64,000 nt of DNA from contig CACMUP010000001.1 in assembly GCA_902616905.1 (NCBI GenBank), positions 168,722 through 232,721 on the forward strand. The letters are read 5' to 3'. Of the stretch, positions 10,055 through 19,394 are shown piece by piece. Positions within the stretch are counted from its first letter, which is position 1; the number at the start of each line of letters is the position of its first letter. This DNA is from an uncultured Bacteroidota bacterium. GTDB taxonomy: Bacteria; Bacteroidota; Bacteroidia; Flavobacteriales; Flavobacteriaceae. A program made the translations under genes and the position numbers. A model generated the notes under the pieces. It was not told where the DNA came from and ran no database searches. It saw only the letters and a program-made list of their open reading frames with translations.

Positions 10055-11014
10055 ATGTTTAAATATTATTTAACACATTCGACACATTATAATTATTCAA
10101 ATCAAATTCAAGAGAATACAAATAGAATCTGCTTGTACCCATACAATGATATGATTCAGCAATTAGTTAGTCATAAATTAGAAATTACGGGTAATCCACA
10201 TGTGTCTACACATATTGATGAGTTTAATAATAGAGTTGGTTTCTTTAACTATATACCACCTCACAATGAGATGACAATCACATCAAAGGCAGAAATAATT
10301 TTGAAGAGCATAAATCTACCAGACGAAGAAGTTGACATTTCGAGAGAATGGGCTAAAATAAATGATATTTCAAAAGATATAGATTATATGCATTTTTTGA
10401 AAATTGAGAACTTTTTTGCTAAAAATAAGTTTAAAAAAATTTTAAATGAGTTAAGGAATGAAAATGATTCTGTGTTAAACTTTTCAAAAGTTCTTTGTAC
10501 ATATGTAAATAAAAACTTTAAGTATAAGAAGGGGGTGACTAACATTAATTCATCTCTTGATGAGGTATGGAAGCTAAAATCTGGGGTATGTCAAGACTTC
10601 ACAAATATTTTTATTCAATTACTTAGATTATCAAAAATTCCCTCCAGATATGTAAGTGGATATGTTTTTTCAAAAGGAGGTTTAATAGGTGCTGGAGCAA
10701 CCCATGCTTGGGTAGAAGTATTCATTCCATTTTATGGCTGGCTTGGATTAGATCCTACCAACAATTGTGTAGCAGATAAATATCATATAAGACTATGTGT
10801 TGGGAGGAATTATGAAGACTGTTCACCTATAAAAGGTGTTTTTAAGGGTAATGAAGAACAGTCTATGAAGGTAAAAGTATATTTAGACACTAAAAGAAAT
10901 TCTAAGTTTGATAAAGTGGAGTTTAATGACTCGGAAAACCAAAGTCAACCGATAGTTACCAAGCCTTTTAATAGTTTTCAAAAAAACTTACAAATAGTTC
11001 AACAACAACAATAA
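10055..11014 (+). CDS. Transglutaminase-like cysteine peptidase family protein
   Basis: 319 residues: a beta-rich N-terminal domain typical of bacterial transglutaminase-like proteins (YYLTHSTHYNYSNQI) and a papain-like core. The catalytic triad is visible: Cys near 178 in SGVCQDF, His near 216 in ATHAWVEVF and Asp near 232 in LGLDPTNN. There is no signal peptide. Third gene of the CPT2 ATP-grasp / alpha-E / transglutaminase operon; in this context it is expected to cleave or transfer the product of the ATP-grasp enzyme (inference from published genome-context work on these families). The C-terminus ends in a Gln-rich tail, which is not conserved in the family as far as I know. Confidence 0.9.
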   Translation: MFKYYLTHSTHYNYSNQIQENTNRICLYPYNDMIQQLVSHKLEITGNPHVSTHIDEFNNRVGFFNYIPPHNEMTITSKAEIILKSINLPDEEVDISREWAKINDISKDIDYMHFLKIENFFAKNKFKKILNELRNENDSVLNFSKVLCTYVNKNFKYKKGVTNINSSLDEVWKLKSGVCQDFTNIFIQLLRLSKIPSRYVSGYVFSKGGLIGAGATHAWVEVFIPFYGWLGLDPTNNCVADKYHIRLCVGRNYEDCSPIKGVFKGNEEQSMKVKVYLDTKRNSKFDKVEFNDSENQSQPIVTKPFNSFQKNLQIVQQQQ

Positions 11015-11155
11015 AACAAAAGAAGTGGTACTTTAGTATTTATTATTGAATTGTTTACTATACTTTTCATTTTGAAACAAACTTTTGAATAAAATGAAGT
11101 CACAAAAATTCAAAACAACAAAACCTGACATTATGTGTTTTTGGATTTAATAAAG

Positions 11156-13360
11156 ATGTCAAATAAACCTATTTTTCTTTTAATCTTTAGCCTTTTTTTA
11201 AATCAAATATTTTCTCAACAAAAGGCTGACTCTACTTATGTTAGATTTACAAATCAAAAAATTATAATTGATGGGATCGATGACGAAATAAATTGGGAAA
11301 AAGCGGAATTAAAGTCTGATTTTTGGCAATGGTTTCCTACAGATTCTATTAAAGCTCTGAAACAAACTGAAATAAAATTTTTGTACGATTCAAATAATAT
11401 TTATGCATTTATTAAATGCTATGAGAGTAAAGATGAAACTATTATATCGAGTCTCAGAAGAGACATGGGTAGGTTCTCCGATTTTTTTCTATTTACTTTG
11501 GATACTTTCAATGATTTAACAAACGCTTATGCTTTTGGAGGAAATTCTGTTGGTGTTAAAAAAGATGAAATCTTATTTAATGGTGGAAGGACACTTGTAG
11601 AAGACTCAAATTGGGATTGGGACACAAAATTTGATTTAGAAACTCAGATCTATGAAAATTTTTATACGGCTGAAATTAGAATACCACTCAGTTCAATAAG
11701 ATTTGCAAATAACAGTAGGTCCTGGAGATATAATGTATCTAGAAGAAGGATTTTTGCTAATGAATTTTCTACCTTATTTAAGGTGCCTCAAGAACAATCA
11801 TTTCTAAACCTTTCATTTACTGAACCACTCGTTTTTGAAAAACCTTTGGGTAAATCAAAAACTCCGATAACAATAATTCCTTACATTAATTTGTTAAAAA
11901 CTAAGATTTTTGATAATGATGATAAAGCTAATAATCTTGAATACGGAGGAGATGGGAGATTATTTATTGGAACAGGTCTTAATTTAGATTTTACAATCAA
12001 CCCTGATTTTTCCCAAATTGAAGTTGATGATCAAATTATCAACTTAACAAGATTTGCTGTTGCTCTACCTGAAAAAAGACAGTTTTTTATTCAGAATAAT
12101 GATCTTTTTAGTGGCTTTGGAGATTTTTATGAGAATAGACCATTTTTCACAAGGCGAATTGGAGTAACAAAAGATCTAAATGGCAAAACAATTCAAAATA
12201 AAATTCACGCTGGTGTAAGATTAAGTGGAAAACTTACTAAACGTCTTAGAGTTGGATTATTGAATATGCAAACAGCAAACGATGAAATTAATTTTATACC
12301 ATCTAATAATAATACAGTCTTATCATTTCAACAGAATGTTTTTTCTAAATCAAACATAAAATTTTTGTTCGTTAATAGGGAAAAAATAGGTCAAGATAGC
12401 TTTGAATCTGAACAAGAGCGTTATAATCGTTTACTAGGTTTTGATTATAATTTTATTTCAAAAGATGATAAAATTACAGGTAAGGTCTTTTTTTATAATA
12501 CATTTTCACCTTCAGAAGAAAATGAGGGTGTATCAACAGGTTTTAGATTTAATTACAATGACAGAAAAAATAGATTTAGGACAGTATTTACAAGAACAAC
12601 TCCAAATTTTAAAAGTGATCTTGGGTTTTCAAGGAGAACAGGATTTAAAAAAAATTATACAAAATATGATAGAGTCTTTTTTCCAAAATCAAAATTTATT
12701 CAAAGTGTAGCAGTAGGTCCTGAATTATATTATATTGATAAACCTAAAGAAAATAATTTAATTACTGACAGAAGATTGAATGCTAATCTTTCTGTCAATT
12801 TTAAAAACAGATCAAGAATTGATTTAGCACTTGTTAATACCTATACATATTTAGAAAACGCTTTCGATCCAACAGGATTAAATTATGATTCTCCAATAAT
12901 CGAAGGTGCCTACGATACTTCTCAATTTGAATTTGGATACACCTCAACAAATAGAAGGAAATTTAGATTTAGCTCTGAAATTAGTTTTGGAGGATATTTC
13001 AGTGGTGAAAAGTTTTCATTTAGTAATAATTTCAATTTTAGGATTGATAAACTTTTGCAAGCAAGTCTTAACTTAAGCTATGATAAAATTAATCTACCTG
13101 AACCTCAAAAATCTGTAGGTTTAATTTTAGTTAGTCCAAAATTAGATTTTACATTTAGTAAAAATATTTTTTGGGCTAGTTTTATCCAGTATTCGAATTT
13201 TTCTAATACACTGGGTATTAACTCAAGGCTCCAGTGGCGTTTTGCACCTTTATCAGACTTATTTTTGGTATATACTGAAAATTCAAATTATCTTGAAAAC
13301 GATTTAGTACCCAATTTTAGGACAATAAATTTGAAAATAACATATTGGATCAATATCTGA
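11156..13360 (+). CDS. Exported DUF5916 protein with CBM9-like N-terminal domain
   Basis: The start at ATG 11156 gives a good signal peptide (MSNKPIFLLIFSLFLNQIFSQ). The first 220 residues resemble a carbohydrate-binding CBM9-like module (IDGIDDEINWEKAE, FLYDSNNIYAFIKCYES). The remainder is the DUF5916 region, with motifs such as LNLDFTINPDFSQIEVDDQIINLTRF and FFIQNNDLFSGFG and a series of amphipathic beta strands that look like an outer-membrane barrel, ending in an aromatic-rich strand (INLKITYWINI). This architecture is common in Bacteroidetes and thought to be outer-membrane located; its function is unknown. About 140 bases separate it from the transglutaminase gene, so it may be independent. 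Confidence 0.85.
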   Translation: MSNKPIFLLIFSLFLNQIFSQQKADSTYVRFTNQKIIIDGIDDEINWEKAELKSDFWQWFPTDSIKALKQTEIKFLYDSNNIYAFIKCYESKDETIISSLRRDMGRFSDFFLFTLDTFNDLTNAYAFGGNSVGVKKDEILFNGGRTLVEDSNWDWDTKFDLETQIYENFYTAEIRIPLSSIRFANNSRSWRYNVSRRRIFANEFSTLFKVPQEQSFLNLSFTEPLVFEKPLGKSKTPITIIPYINLLKTKIFDNDDKANNLEYGGDGRLFIGTGLNLDFTINPDFSQIEVDDQIINLTRFAVALPEKRQFFIQNNDLFSGFGDFYENRPFFTRRIGVTKDLNGKTIQNKIHAGVRLSGKLTKRLRVGLLNMQTANDEINFIPSNNNTVLSFQQNVFSKSNIKFLFVNREKIGQDSFESEQERYNRLLGFDYNFISKDDKITGKVFFYNTFSPSEENEGVSTGFRFNYNDRKNRFRTVFTRTTPNFKSDLGFSRRTGFKKNYTKYDRVFFPKSKFIQSVAVGPELYYIDKPKENNLITDRRLNANLSVNFKNRSRIDLALVNTYTYLENAFDPTGLNYDSPIIEGAYDTSQFEFGYTSTNRRKFRFSSEISFGGYFSGEKFSFSNNFNFRIDKLLQASLNLSYDKINLPEPQKSVGLILVSPKLDFTFSKNIFWASFIQYSNFSNTLGINSRLQWRFAPLSDLFLVYTENSNYLENDLVPNFRTINLKITYWINI

Positions 13361-13489
13361 ATTTATAATCCTAGGAGGACACAGAGCAATTAACTTGTTA
13401 ATGGAGATGTGACTTTTGGCTATACCATACCCAAAACCATGACTTAAAAAACAAACCCTCACTAAAAGTAAAGATTTTAAAGGATAAAG

Positions 13490-13574
13490 TATAGAATGAG
13501 GGATTTGAACTCTCTGATGCATTACTCTCATAAGTTTTCAAGAGTTCCGCATTCGATAACTTTGGAAAAAGAGG
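13490..13574 (-). pseudogene. Decayed tRNA-Ser(TGA) copy
   Basis: This stretch aligns without gaps of note to the intact tRNA-Ser at 44242-44326. The T-arm GGGATTTGAAC, anticodon arm with AGTTTTCAAGA and the D-arm CCGCATTCGA are retained on the complementary strand. Both strands of the acceptor stem no longer match each other and several stem pairs are lost. The anticodon still reads TGA. I read it as a pseudogene left by duplication or by a past element integrating at tRNA-Ser, lying just behind the stop of the DUF1080 gene. Confidence 0.75.
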
Positions 13575-13575
13575 G

Positions 13576-14310
13576 CTAATGAATAATAACTATATCCTTA
13601 TACATTACCTCGTGCGGTACACCGGCATGAGTTTGTAAGCATATTTGCCCTTTAGATATTACATTATTTTTTTCATAATAATTGGCAGTTTCAATACCAT
13701 TAATTTTTATAGATATATATTTCTCTTTTGCGATGATTGTGATATTATTCCAATCATTTGGATTTATAATATTTTCAATTTTTGTCCTGTTAGGAATACT
13801 ATAATATACAATTGGAAAAATGTCTGGGTTTGGATATAGTGTTCTATCAGGTCTATTTTCGTCACACAAACTACCCCAAAGTGGAAAAAGCGTTGGAGAT
13901 GTCATCTCAGTTTCCAAATTAATTCCTAATTCTTTGTGACTTTGATTGTAAAGATATTTTGAAATTGTAGTTGTTTTTTCAAATCCTATGTCAGCCTGAT
14001 AACCCATAACTTCGTTAGAATTGGGAACTCTTTTAGCTCTAAAACATATTCCCCCGTTGACATTTATGTCGTTTGTTTTAAATTTTGCACTTAAACTCAA
14101 TTCAAAATTTTCAAAATCTTCAACTGTACAAAGAAAATAGTTTTTATTAATGGGGGTATTTTGGCTCCCTCCGATAATAACATTCTCTTCAATTCTAAAT
14201 ATTTTATCTGAACCTTCCCATCCATTGAATGTTCTTCCATCGAACAAATGGTATTTCGAGGTTTTTGAAACGCAAGAAGTAAATAATAAAATAGTCAATA
14301 GAATTCTCAC
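13576..14310 (-). CDS. DUF1080 (3-keto-disaccharide hydrolase-like) lipoprotein
   Basis: A GTG start gives MRILLTILLFTSC, a compact lipoprotein signal with a Cys at the processing site; a TTG 18 bases further upstream is possible. After it comes the DUF1080 concanavalin-like fold: HLFDGRTFNGWEG at the start, VNGGICFRAKRVPNSNEVMGYQADIG in the middle, and WNNITIIAKEKYISIKINGIETANY near the end. DUF1080 proteins bind or cleave carbohydrate, some being 3-keto-glycoside hydrolases. About 240 residues, usual for a single-domain member. The gene sits alone, with a decayed tRNA-Ser right after its stop. Confidence 0.85.
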   Translation of the reverse strand: MRILLTILLFTSCVSKTSKYHLFDGRTFNGWEGSDKIFRIEENVIIGGSQNTPINKNYFLCTVEDFENFELSLSAKFKTNDINVNGGICFRAKRVPNSNEVMGYQADIGFEKTTTISKYLYNQSHKELGINLETEMTSPTLFPLWGSLCDENRPDRTLYPNPDIFPIVYYSIPNRTKIENIINPNDWNNITIIAKEKYISIKINGIETANYYEKNNVISKGQICLQTHAGVPHEVMYKDIVIIH

Positions 14311-14513
14311 AGAGTCAAGTTTTAGCAACTAATGCTTAACAAGTAACTTCATTACCTATTCAAATATACTAAATGATTTGATTTGTTCTAGCCTGTTTGC
14401 TTTAACAGATGAGACTTTTATTTTGTGGACATTAGCAAATTCAAAATTATTTCTACAAGTATCCGATTCTGCTTCTGGTCCTTAATCCTTTTTGAGATTA
14501 TGGACTTCATAAT

Positions 14514-15164
14514 TTATAACAAGGATTCAATATCTTCAATCATACGTGATGTTTCAAGGGGTAAAGTACCGTTGTAAATTGCCCTTATTCTGCCATTTTG
14601 GTCAATAAGAATAAAATTTTCGGTGTGGATAAAATCGTCCATATCAGTTATTAATTTTCCAAATCCTTCATCTGCGAAATATGATTCTCTTGCTATTTTG
14701 TAAATATCATGCTTTGATCCAGTTAGTAAATACCAAAAATTAGAATTTATACTATTCCTTTTTCCATACTCATAAAGTTTTTCTTGGTCATCGATCCATG
14801 GCATAACGGTGTGTGATAATATTTTAACTTTTTCATTTGAAGAAAATTTTTTCTGAACTCTTAATAGGTTCGAAGCCATTTTTGGGCAGACCGTCCCACA
14901 AGAAGTAAAGAAAAAATTTGCAATGTATATCTTACCAAATAAATCATTTTGATTGATCCATTTTCCTTCTTGATTTTGAAAATTAAATGATCTTATTCTA
15001 TGAATTTGGTCTAATTTTTTATTTGATTGATCTAGCCATATTGGTGTGAATGTTGGCTCGTTATAATATGGTAGCTCAATATCTTTTGAATAGATATTGT
15101 TTGGGTTAAACATTTTTTTGCATGAACAGAGAAAAATCAAAAAAATTAAAATTTTATTTTTCAT
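14514..15164 (-). CDS. SCO1/SenC/PrrC-family protein, copper-linked thioredoxin fold
   Basis: 216 residues with an N-terminal lipoprotein-like signal (LIFLIFLCSC). The thioredoxin-fold motif FFFTSCGTVCPKM carries Cys89 and Cys93, the copper/thiol pair of SCO proteins, and the later DDFIHTENFILID supplies the conserved His. SCO proteins deliver copper to cytochrome oxidase or act as redox proteins. Its start overlaps the stop of the upstream MORN-repeat gene by four bases, so the two are translationally coupled, and a YHYH gene precedes both. This linkage suggests a shared envelope or copper-related role for the three genes (inference). Confidence 0.88.
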   Translation of the reverse strand: MKNKILIFLIFLCSCKKMFNPNNIYSKDIELPYYNEPTFTPIWLDQSNKKLDQIHRIRSFNFQNQEGKWINQNDLFGKIYIANFFFTSCGTVCPKMASNLLRVQKKFSSNEKVKILSHTVMPWIDDQEKLYEYGKRNSINSNFWYLLTGSKHDIYKIARESYFADEGFGKLITDMDDFIHTENFILIDQNGRIRAIYNGTLPLETSRMIEDIESLL

Positions 15165-15787
15165 CTTATAACTACATAAGGATTAATAATTTCTTCCTTG
15201 ATATTGATTTTAGTGCATCTTTTAATACCGGCAAGGCCATATCTTCTTCCATTTTCTCTTATGATAAAGTTAGATCTTAATTTACCATCTTTACGCCAAA
15301 TTTTAGTTGCGCCAAAAGGCTTACCATTTAAATAATTAATTTCTGAGTATAATTGGCCATTTTCATACCACTGGTAGTGTGTCTGCTCACTCAGTCCTTT
15401 TTTAAAATAATATTCAAATTTTGTTTGCCCGTTTATATACCATCCTTTATGCGTACCTATTTTTTTTCCACTATCATAATACCTTATAAATTTTAATTTC
15501 CCATTGTCAAAATATCCTACACTTTTTCCTTCAAGATATCCGTTTAAGTAACCTTTTTTTTCAATTATATAACCGTTTAAATTTTTTTTAATTATATATC
15601 CTGAAAACATTTCCCCTTCAAAGATAAGTCTCCCTTTAGAATCAGGATTTAATTTTGCTTCATCAACAGAAATTAATTTATTTGGTATAAAGATTGTTTT
15701 AAAGCTTGAGTTTGTAAATGATATTATAGATAAATATGATATAATTAAAATTAGAGTTACAATAATTGTTTTGATCGTGGTTTTCAA
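15161..15787 (-). CDS. MORN-repeat-variant (YwqK-like) exported or membrane-anchored protein
   Basis: 208 residues with an N-terminal hydrophobic segment (IKTIIVTLILIISYLSIISF) that anchors or exports the protein. It is followed by at least five repeats of the type G-x-x-x-x-(W/Y)-x-x-x-G-x-(L/T), such as KSVGYFDNGKLKF, HKGWYINGQTKFEY and HYQWYENGQLYSE, the MORN_2 repeat also called YwqK-like antitoxin. The antitoxin name from databases should not be taken as function: no toxin gene is adjacent. It lies in an operon with YHYH upstream (16 bases) and SCO downstream (overlap of four). Confidence 0.85.
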   Translation of the reverse strand: MKTTIKTIIVTLILIISYLSIISFTNSSFKTIFIPNKLISVDEAKLNPDSKGRLIFEGEMFSGYIIKKNLNGYIIEKKGYLNGYLEGKSVGYFDNGKLKFIRYYDSGKKIGTHKGWYINGQTKFEYYFKKGLSEQTHYQWYENGQLYSEINYLNGKPFGATKIWRKDGKLRSNFIIRENGRRYGLAGIKRCTKINIKEEIINPYVVIR

Positions 15788-15803
15788 TTTAAAAGATTTT
15801 GAA

Positions 15804-16613
15804 TTATCTAGTTATATTACCTGGAGTTCCATAAAAACCATCACCATTTATCCAGGGAAGCTCATCAGTAATGTGATAGTGGTATATACCTTCCGTAAAT
15901 TCTGGTGTATCGTGAATATGACCATGATAATCATCAAGATCCTCATTTGTTAGTCTTAGACTATTTTCTACTGGACCGTAAACTGGAAACCCGTCTAATA
16001 AAAGTCCAATAAAAGCATCTTCACCTAGAGTCTGTGTAAGCCAAACAGGCTCAATATGATAATGATAAACACCACCAGGAGCAGGATGCCCTTCATATTG
16101 GTCAAAAGTATTTAACTCTTCTAAAATGTCATCACCTGGAGCAGCCATTTGATTAAATATCGCGACACTATTCACTGCAATTCCCATTGGCCCCATAGGA
16201 GTAGCCTCATGAGAAATGTCGATTTTTGGAAATCTTGGTATAGTCATAACAATATCCTGTTCTAATATATTATTCGGATTTAATTTAAAAGACGGATTAT
16301 TAGGTTCATTATATGATTCATACAGTGGATTATTGGTATTATAATATGCACTTTTGTGATCTGGTAGATCTTTCGTACTTATAACCAAGTTATCGTCATT
16401 TACGACCACTGAAACTGCGTTATTGTAATAAAATTTTTCTGCTAAAATACTTATATCATTTCCACCTACAGAGGGTGTGTCAATAGAAGTTGAATTATTT
16501 GTTGAAGTAGTGGTTGCATCAGATGCACCTGTCGTCTCATTTTGCTCTCCATCTTCTGAGCAAGCTAACAGGAATAAGATTAAAAAAGCTACAAAAAGAT
16601 TTTTATTTGTCAT
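15804..16613 (-). CDS. YHYH-domain lipoprotein
   Basis: 269 residues. MTNKNLFVAFLILFLLAC is a lipoprotein signal, then a Thr/Ser/Asn-rich linker of about 30 residues, then the YHYH domain: PGGVYHYHIEP near residue 185, FIGLLLDGFPVYGPVE, and a second EGIYHYHITDELPWING near the C-terminus. Two YHYH motifs plus several further His suggest a metal-binding site (inference). First gene of the YHYH / MORN / SCO operon. Paralogue of the C-terminal half of the 1574-3103 product. Confidence 0.88.
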   Translation of the reverse strand: MTNKNLFVAFLILFLLACSEDGEQNETTGASDATTTSTNNSTSIDTPSVGGNDISILAEKFYYNNAVSVVVNDDNLVISTKDLPDHKSAYYNTNNPLYESYNEPNNPSFKLNPNNILEQDIVMTIPRFPKIDISHEATPMGPMGIAVNSVAIFNQMAAPGDDILEELNTFDQYEGHPAPGGVYHYHIEPVWLTQTLGEDAFIGLLLDGFPVYGPVENSLRLTNEDLDDYHGHIHDTPEFTEGIYHYHITDELPWINGDGFYGTPGNITR

Positions 16614-17097
16614 TTTTTTTTAATTAAGTAATAGTAGTAAACCAACGTAAGTTTAAAAAAATTATTTTAGTTAGCCTTACCTATTGAAAAAAAATGTTAA
16701 TTGATGATCTAAATAATACAGATATCTATGACAGAATTATTTTTAGTATAAAAAAATTATAACAGTTTAATTTTAACCAATTCAGACAATAAATCACCTG
16801 TTTTTAAAAAATATAATAAAATCAATTTGGTTTATAAATCCTTTCTGAGATTATAAATTTCAGCAAAAACTTTTTTCCTCTGAAGAATCCTTTTCGCAAA
16901 TAATCATTTTTCGTCAACCTTGGCATAATTTACTGAGCCCCAAGTTGCAACAATTTAAATATCTGATTTGTATTTATATCATCCAATACTAAACTATTGA
17001 TAGTTTTATCAATAATTTTTTGCATACAAACTTTTATTTCAGATGTTAATTTGTTTGCAGTCACATTTTATTCTCCTCATTTTCTTATTTTAGTTTT
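16614..17097. other. Divergent intergenic region holding a decayed phage-type gene
   Basis: Between the YHYH gene (minus) and the sulfatase gene (plus). Apart from the remnant at 16903-17064 described separately, I see only AT-rich sequence with no intact gene or RNA. Confidence 0.5.
16903..17064 (-). pseudogene. Remnant of small GRPxGxxNK / DUF5681-like phage-type protein
   Basis: Minus-strand translation from a GTG at 17064 reads TANKLTSEIKVCMQKIID, then INTNQIFKLLQLGAQ, a stop at 16930-16932, and in the same frame IMPRL. This lines up with the two intact copies at 27312-27512 and 38006-38224 (PNKVTTEVKEKLEELIDG, LNTNQKIKMLQISLQYTLPRM). The stop falls exactly where those copies have Tyr, and the MGRKAG start is missing. 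I read it as a third, decayed copy of the same island-associated gene. Confidence 0.6.
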
Positions 17098-18945
17098 ATG
17101 AGGTATGTTTTTAGGCTTTTATCTATTTTTTTCTGTACGTTTATGTTTTCACAAAACTGGAGAGAACATCCCAACATTATATGGCTTACTACAGAGGATA
17201 ATTCTGCACAATATATGAAGTTGTATAATGAAGAAGGTGTATCGATGCCAGCTATTGAAAAATTAGCCAGTAAAGGCGTGGTCTTTGATAATGCTTTTTC
17301 AAATGCACCTGTTTGTTCAGTTGCGAGAAGTACAATAATCACCGGTTGTTATGCCCCAAGAATTTTCACACAATACCACCGCCGGGCAATTCATGTTCCA
17401 TTACCAAATGATTTGATGCCAATGCCTTATTATCTCAAAAAGGCAGGATATTATACAACAAATAACCATAAGCAAGATTATAATTTTATTTTACCTGACG
17501 GGGTATGGGACGAATCTTCAATAAAAGCCACCTATAAAAACAGAAAAGCGGGACAACCTTTTTTTCATGTACAAAACTATACAATAACACATGAGGGAAA
17601 CCTCCATTTTAATCAAGAAACTATAGATAAAACTAAAGATGAAGATCTTGAGCACATAAAAGTTTTCCCTTATCATCCCGACACCAAAACATTTAGATTT
17701 TCATACCATTATTTCCAGAAAAGACATGAGCTAGCAGATCAACAGATAGCCGATTTTTTAAAGGAACTTGATGATCAAGGATTAATGGAAGATACCATCA
17801 TATTTTATTACGGAGACCATGGAGGTGTGTTACCAAGGAGTAAAGGATACGCATATGAAAGTGGCTTGCAAATACCTTTGATTGTCTATGTTCCTGAAAA
17901 GTGGAAACATCTAATTCCTTATGATAGAGGCTCAAGAAGCGAAACCTTCGTAGAGTTTATAGATTTGGCACCCACAGCACTCGCTTTAGCTGGAGTTAAT
18001 GTTCCAAAAGGCATGGATGGTAAACCCGTTATGGGAAAAATAGTTCAAAAATCTAAAATAAAAAATAAAAATACTGCTTTTGGTCATGCGGATCGTTTTG
18101 ATGAAAAATACGATTTTGTTAGAACTTTAAGAGTAGGAAAATATAAATATATTCGGAATTATCAGCCTTTTAATATGGATGCATTGTTTAACTTTTATCG
18201 TTATAAGATGCTTGCTTACAAAGAATGGTCGAGCCTTTATAGAGAAGGTAAACTCAATGATGTTCAAAGTCAGTTTTTTAAGCCTAAAAGTCCAGAAGCT
18301 CTATACAATATAGAAGATGATCCACATGAGATTAATGACCTTTCAAATTCAAAAAATCATCAGAAGATTCTTTTACTAATGAGAAAGCAGCTGCAGGAAC
18401 GAATAAAAGAAATGCCCGATTTAAGTTTCTATCCTGAACCATATCTTTTGGATAATGCCATAAAAAACCCAACTCTTTTTGGTCAACTTAATAAAACAGC
18501 CATAGCGGAATTGATAGCTATTGCTGATCTTAATTTAGCACCATATAATTACGTGGAAGAAAAAATTAAATTGGCACTCAAAGATAAAAATCCATGGAAG
18601 AGGTATTGGGGGCTTATTGTTTGCTCTTCTTTTGGTATGCAGGCAAAAGGATTAGTCCCGTTAATACAACAAATACTGCAAACTGATGAAGTAAACTTGG
18701 TTAGAATCCGAGCTGTAGAGTATTTAATGTTGAATAAGATTTCATTTGATCAGAAAAAAATAAAAATTTTATTGGAAAATTCAAGTTCAGAGACTGAGGC
18801 GAACCTTATACTTAACACCATTAGCTTGATCAAGGAATATCAACCCGCAATCAAATTCAATTTTTCCAAAGATATTTTTCCAAGTGAATGGTATGATGAA
18901 CCAAATGATTTGGTTAACAGGAGATTAGAGTATTTAATGAATTAA
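17098..18945 (+). CDS. Sulfatase (formylglycine-dependent, family S1), exported
   Basis: 615 residues with an N-terminal signal (FRLLSIFFCTFMFSQ). The maturation motif is PVCSVARSTIITG: Cys73 is the residue converted to formylglycine and Arg77 completes C-x-x-x-R. Metal-site segments are IIWLTTEDNSAQ near residue 31 (Glu-Asp rather than Asp-Asp) and FYYGDHGGVLPRSKG near 240. After about residue 450 the chain becomes helical with repeats (LVRIRAVEYLM) resembling HEAT repeats. It should remove sulfate from a glycan; together with the GH29 gene this fits sulfated fucan-type polysaccharide, though exact specificity is unknown. No sulfatase-modifying enzyme gene is in the window. Confidence 0.92.
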   Translation: MRYVFRLLSIFFCTFMFSQNWREHPNIIWLTTEDNSAQYMKLYNEEGVSMPAIEKLASKGVVFDNAFSNAPVCSVARSTIITGCYAPRIFTQYHRRAIHVPLPNDLMPMPYYLKKAGYYTTNNHKQDYNFILPDGVWDESSIKATYKNRKAGQPFFHVQNYTITHEGNLHFNQETIDKTKDEDLEHIKVFPYHPDTKTFRFSYHYFQKRHELADQQIADFLKELDDQGLMEDTIIFYYGDHGGVLPRSKGYAYESGLQIPLIVYVPEKWKHLIPYDRGSRSETFVEFIDLAPTALALAGVNVPKGMDGKPVMGKIVQKSKIKNKNTAFGHADRFDEKYDFVRTLRVGKYKYIRNYQPFNMDALFNFYRYKMLAYKEWSSLYREGKLNDVQSQFFKPKSPEALYNIEDDPHEINDLSNSKNHQKILLLMRKQLQERIKEMPDLSFYPEPYLLDNAIKNPTLFGQLNKTAIAELIAIADLNLAPYNYVEEKIKLALKDKNPWKRYWGLIVCSSFGMQAKGLVPLIQQILQTDEVNLVRIRAVEYLMLNKISFDQKKIKILLENSSSETEANLILNTISLIKEYQPAIKFNFSKDIFPSEWYDEPNDLVNRRLEYLMN

Positions 18946-19394
18946 TATATTTAATTTTTTGTATTTCCTGCGTCTTCGAATAAATATTCCCCTGAATAAT
19001 AAGATTTTACATTATGGGGAGTAATTGCATATGATTATAAGGTAGGAAAAATTATGATGGAATTTGATGTTATAAACTTCTTTGGAAGGATAGAAACCGT
19101 AACCCGGACATGTCGTTTCAATTAAAAGAAGATAAAAATTAATTGTAAACCATTAAAAATTACAGATAAATTAGTTGCTTTGGGTGCTATTAAGGAGTTT
19201 CGGTTACAAAATAAAAGTTTGCACCCCACGCCATACCTTTTCCACATATAAGTCCTAAATATCAAGTTCTGTTGCAACGTCCTCTAGGTAGCTTTAGTTT
19301 GTAAACACGATATAACAGTGAAAAAGAATTTATGTTGATATCAGTTTAATACCGAAGCAGATTTTTTATTTTAGTAAGCTAATTAGATTATTAA
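18946..19394. other. Intergenic, no gene seen
   Basis: 449 bases between two plus-strand genes. The six frames show only short, broken stretches I do not recognise. The length and mixed composition suggest decayed sequence, but I cannot name a source. Confidence 0.4.

Noticed and set aside
12441-12710. An 89-residue plus-strand frame inside the DUF5916 gene
   Set aside because: Out-of-frame shadow of a well-supported gene, with no start context or family resemblance.
15161-15787. YwqK-like protein as the antitoxin of a toxin-antitoxin pair
   Set aside because: The name comes from a database label for MORN_2 repeats; no toxin-like gene is adjacent and the protein is membrane-anchored.
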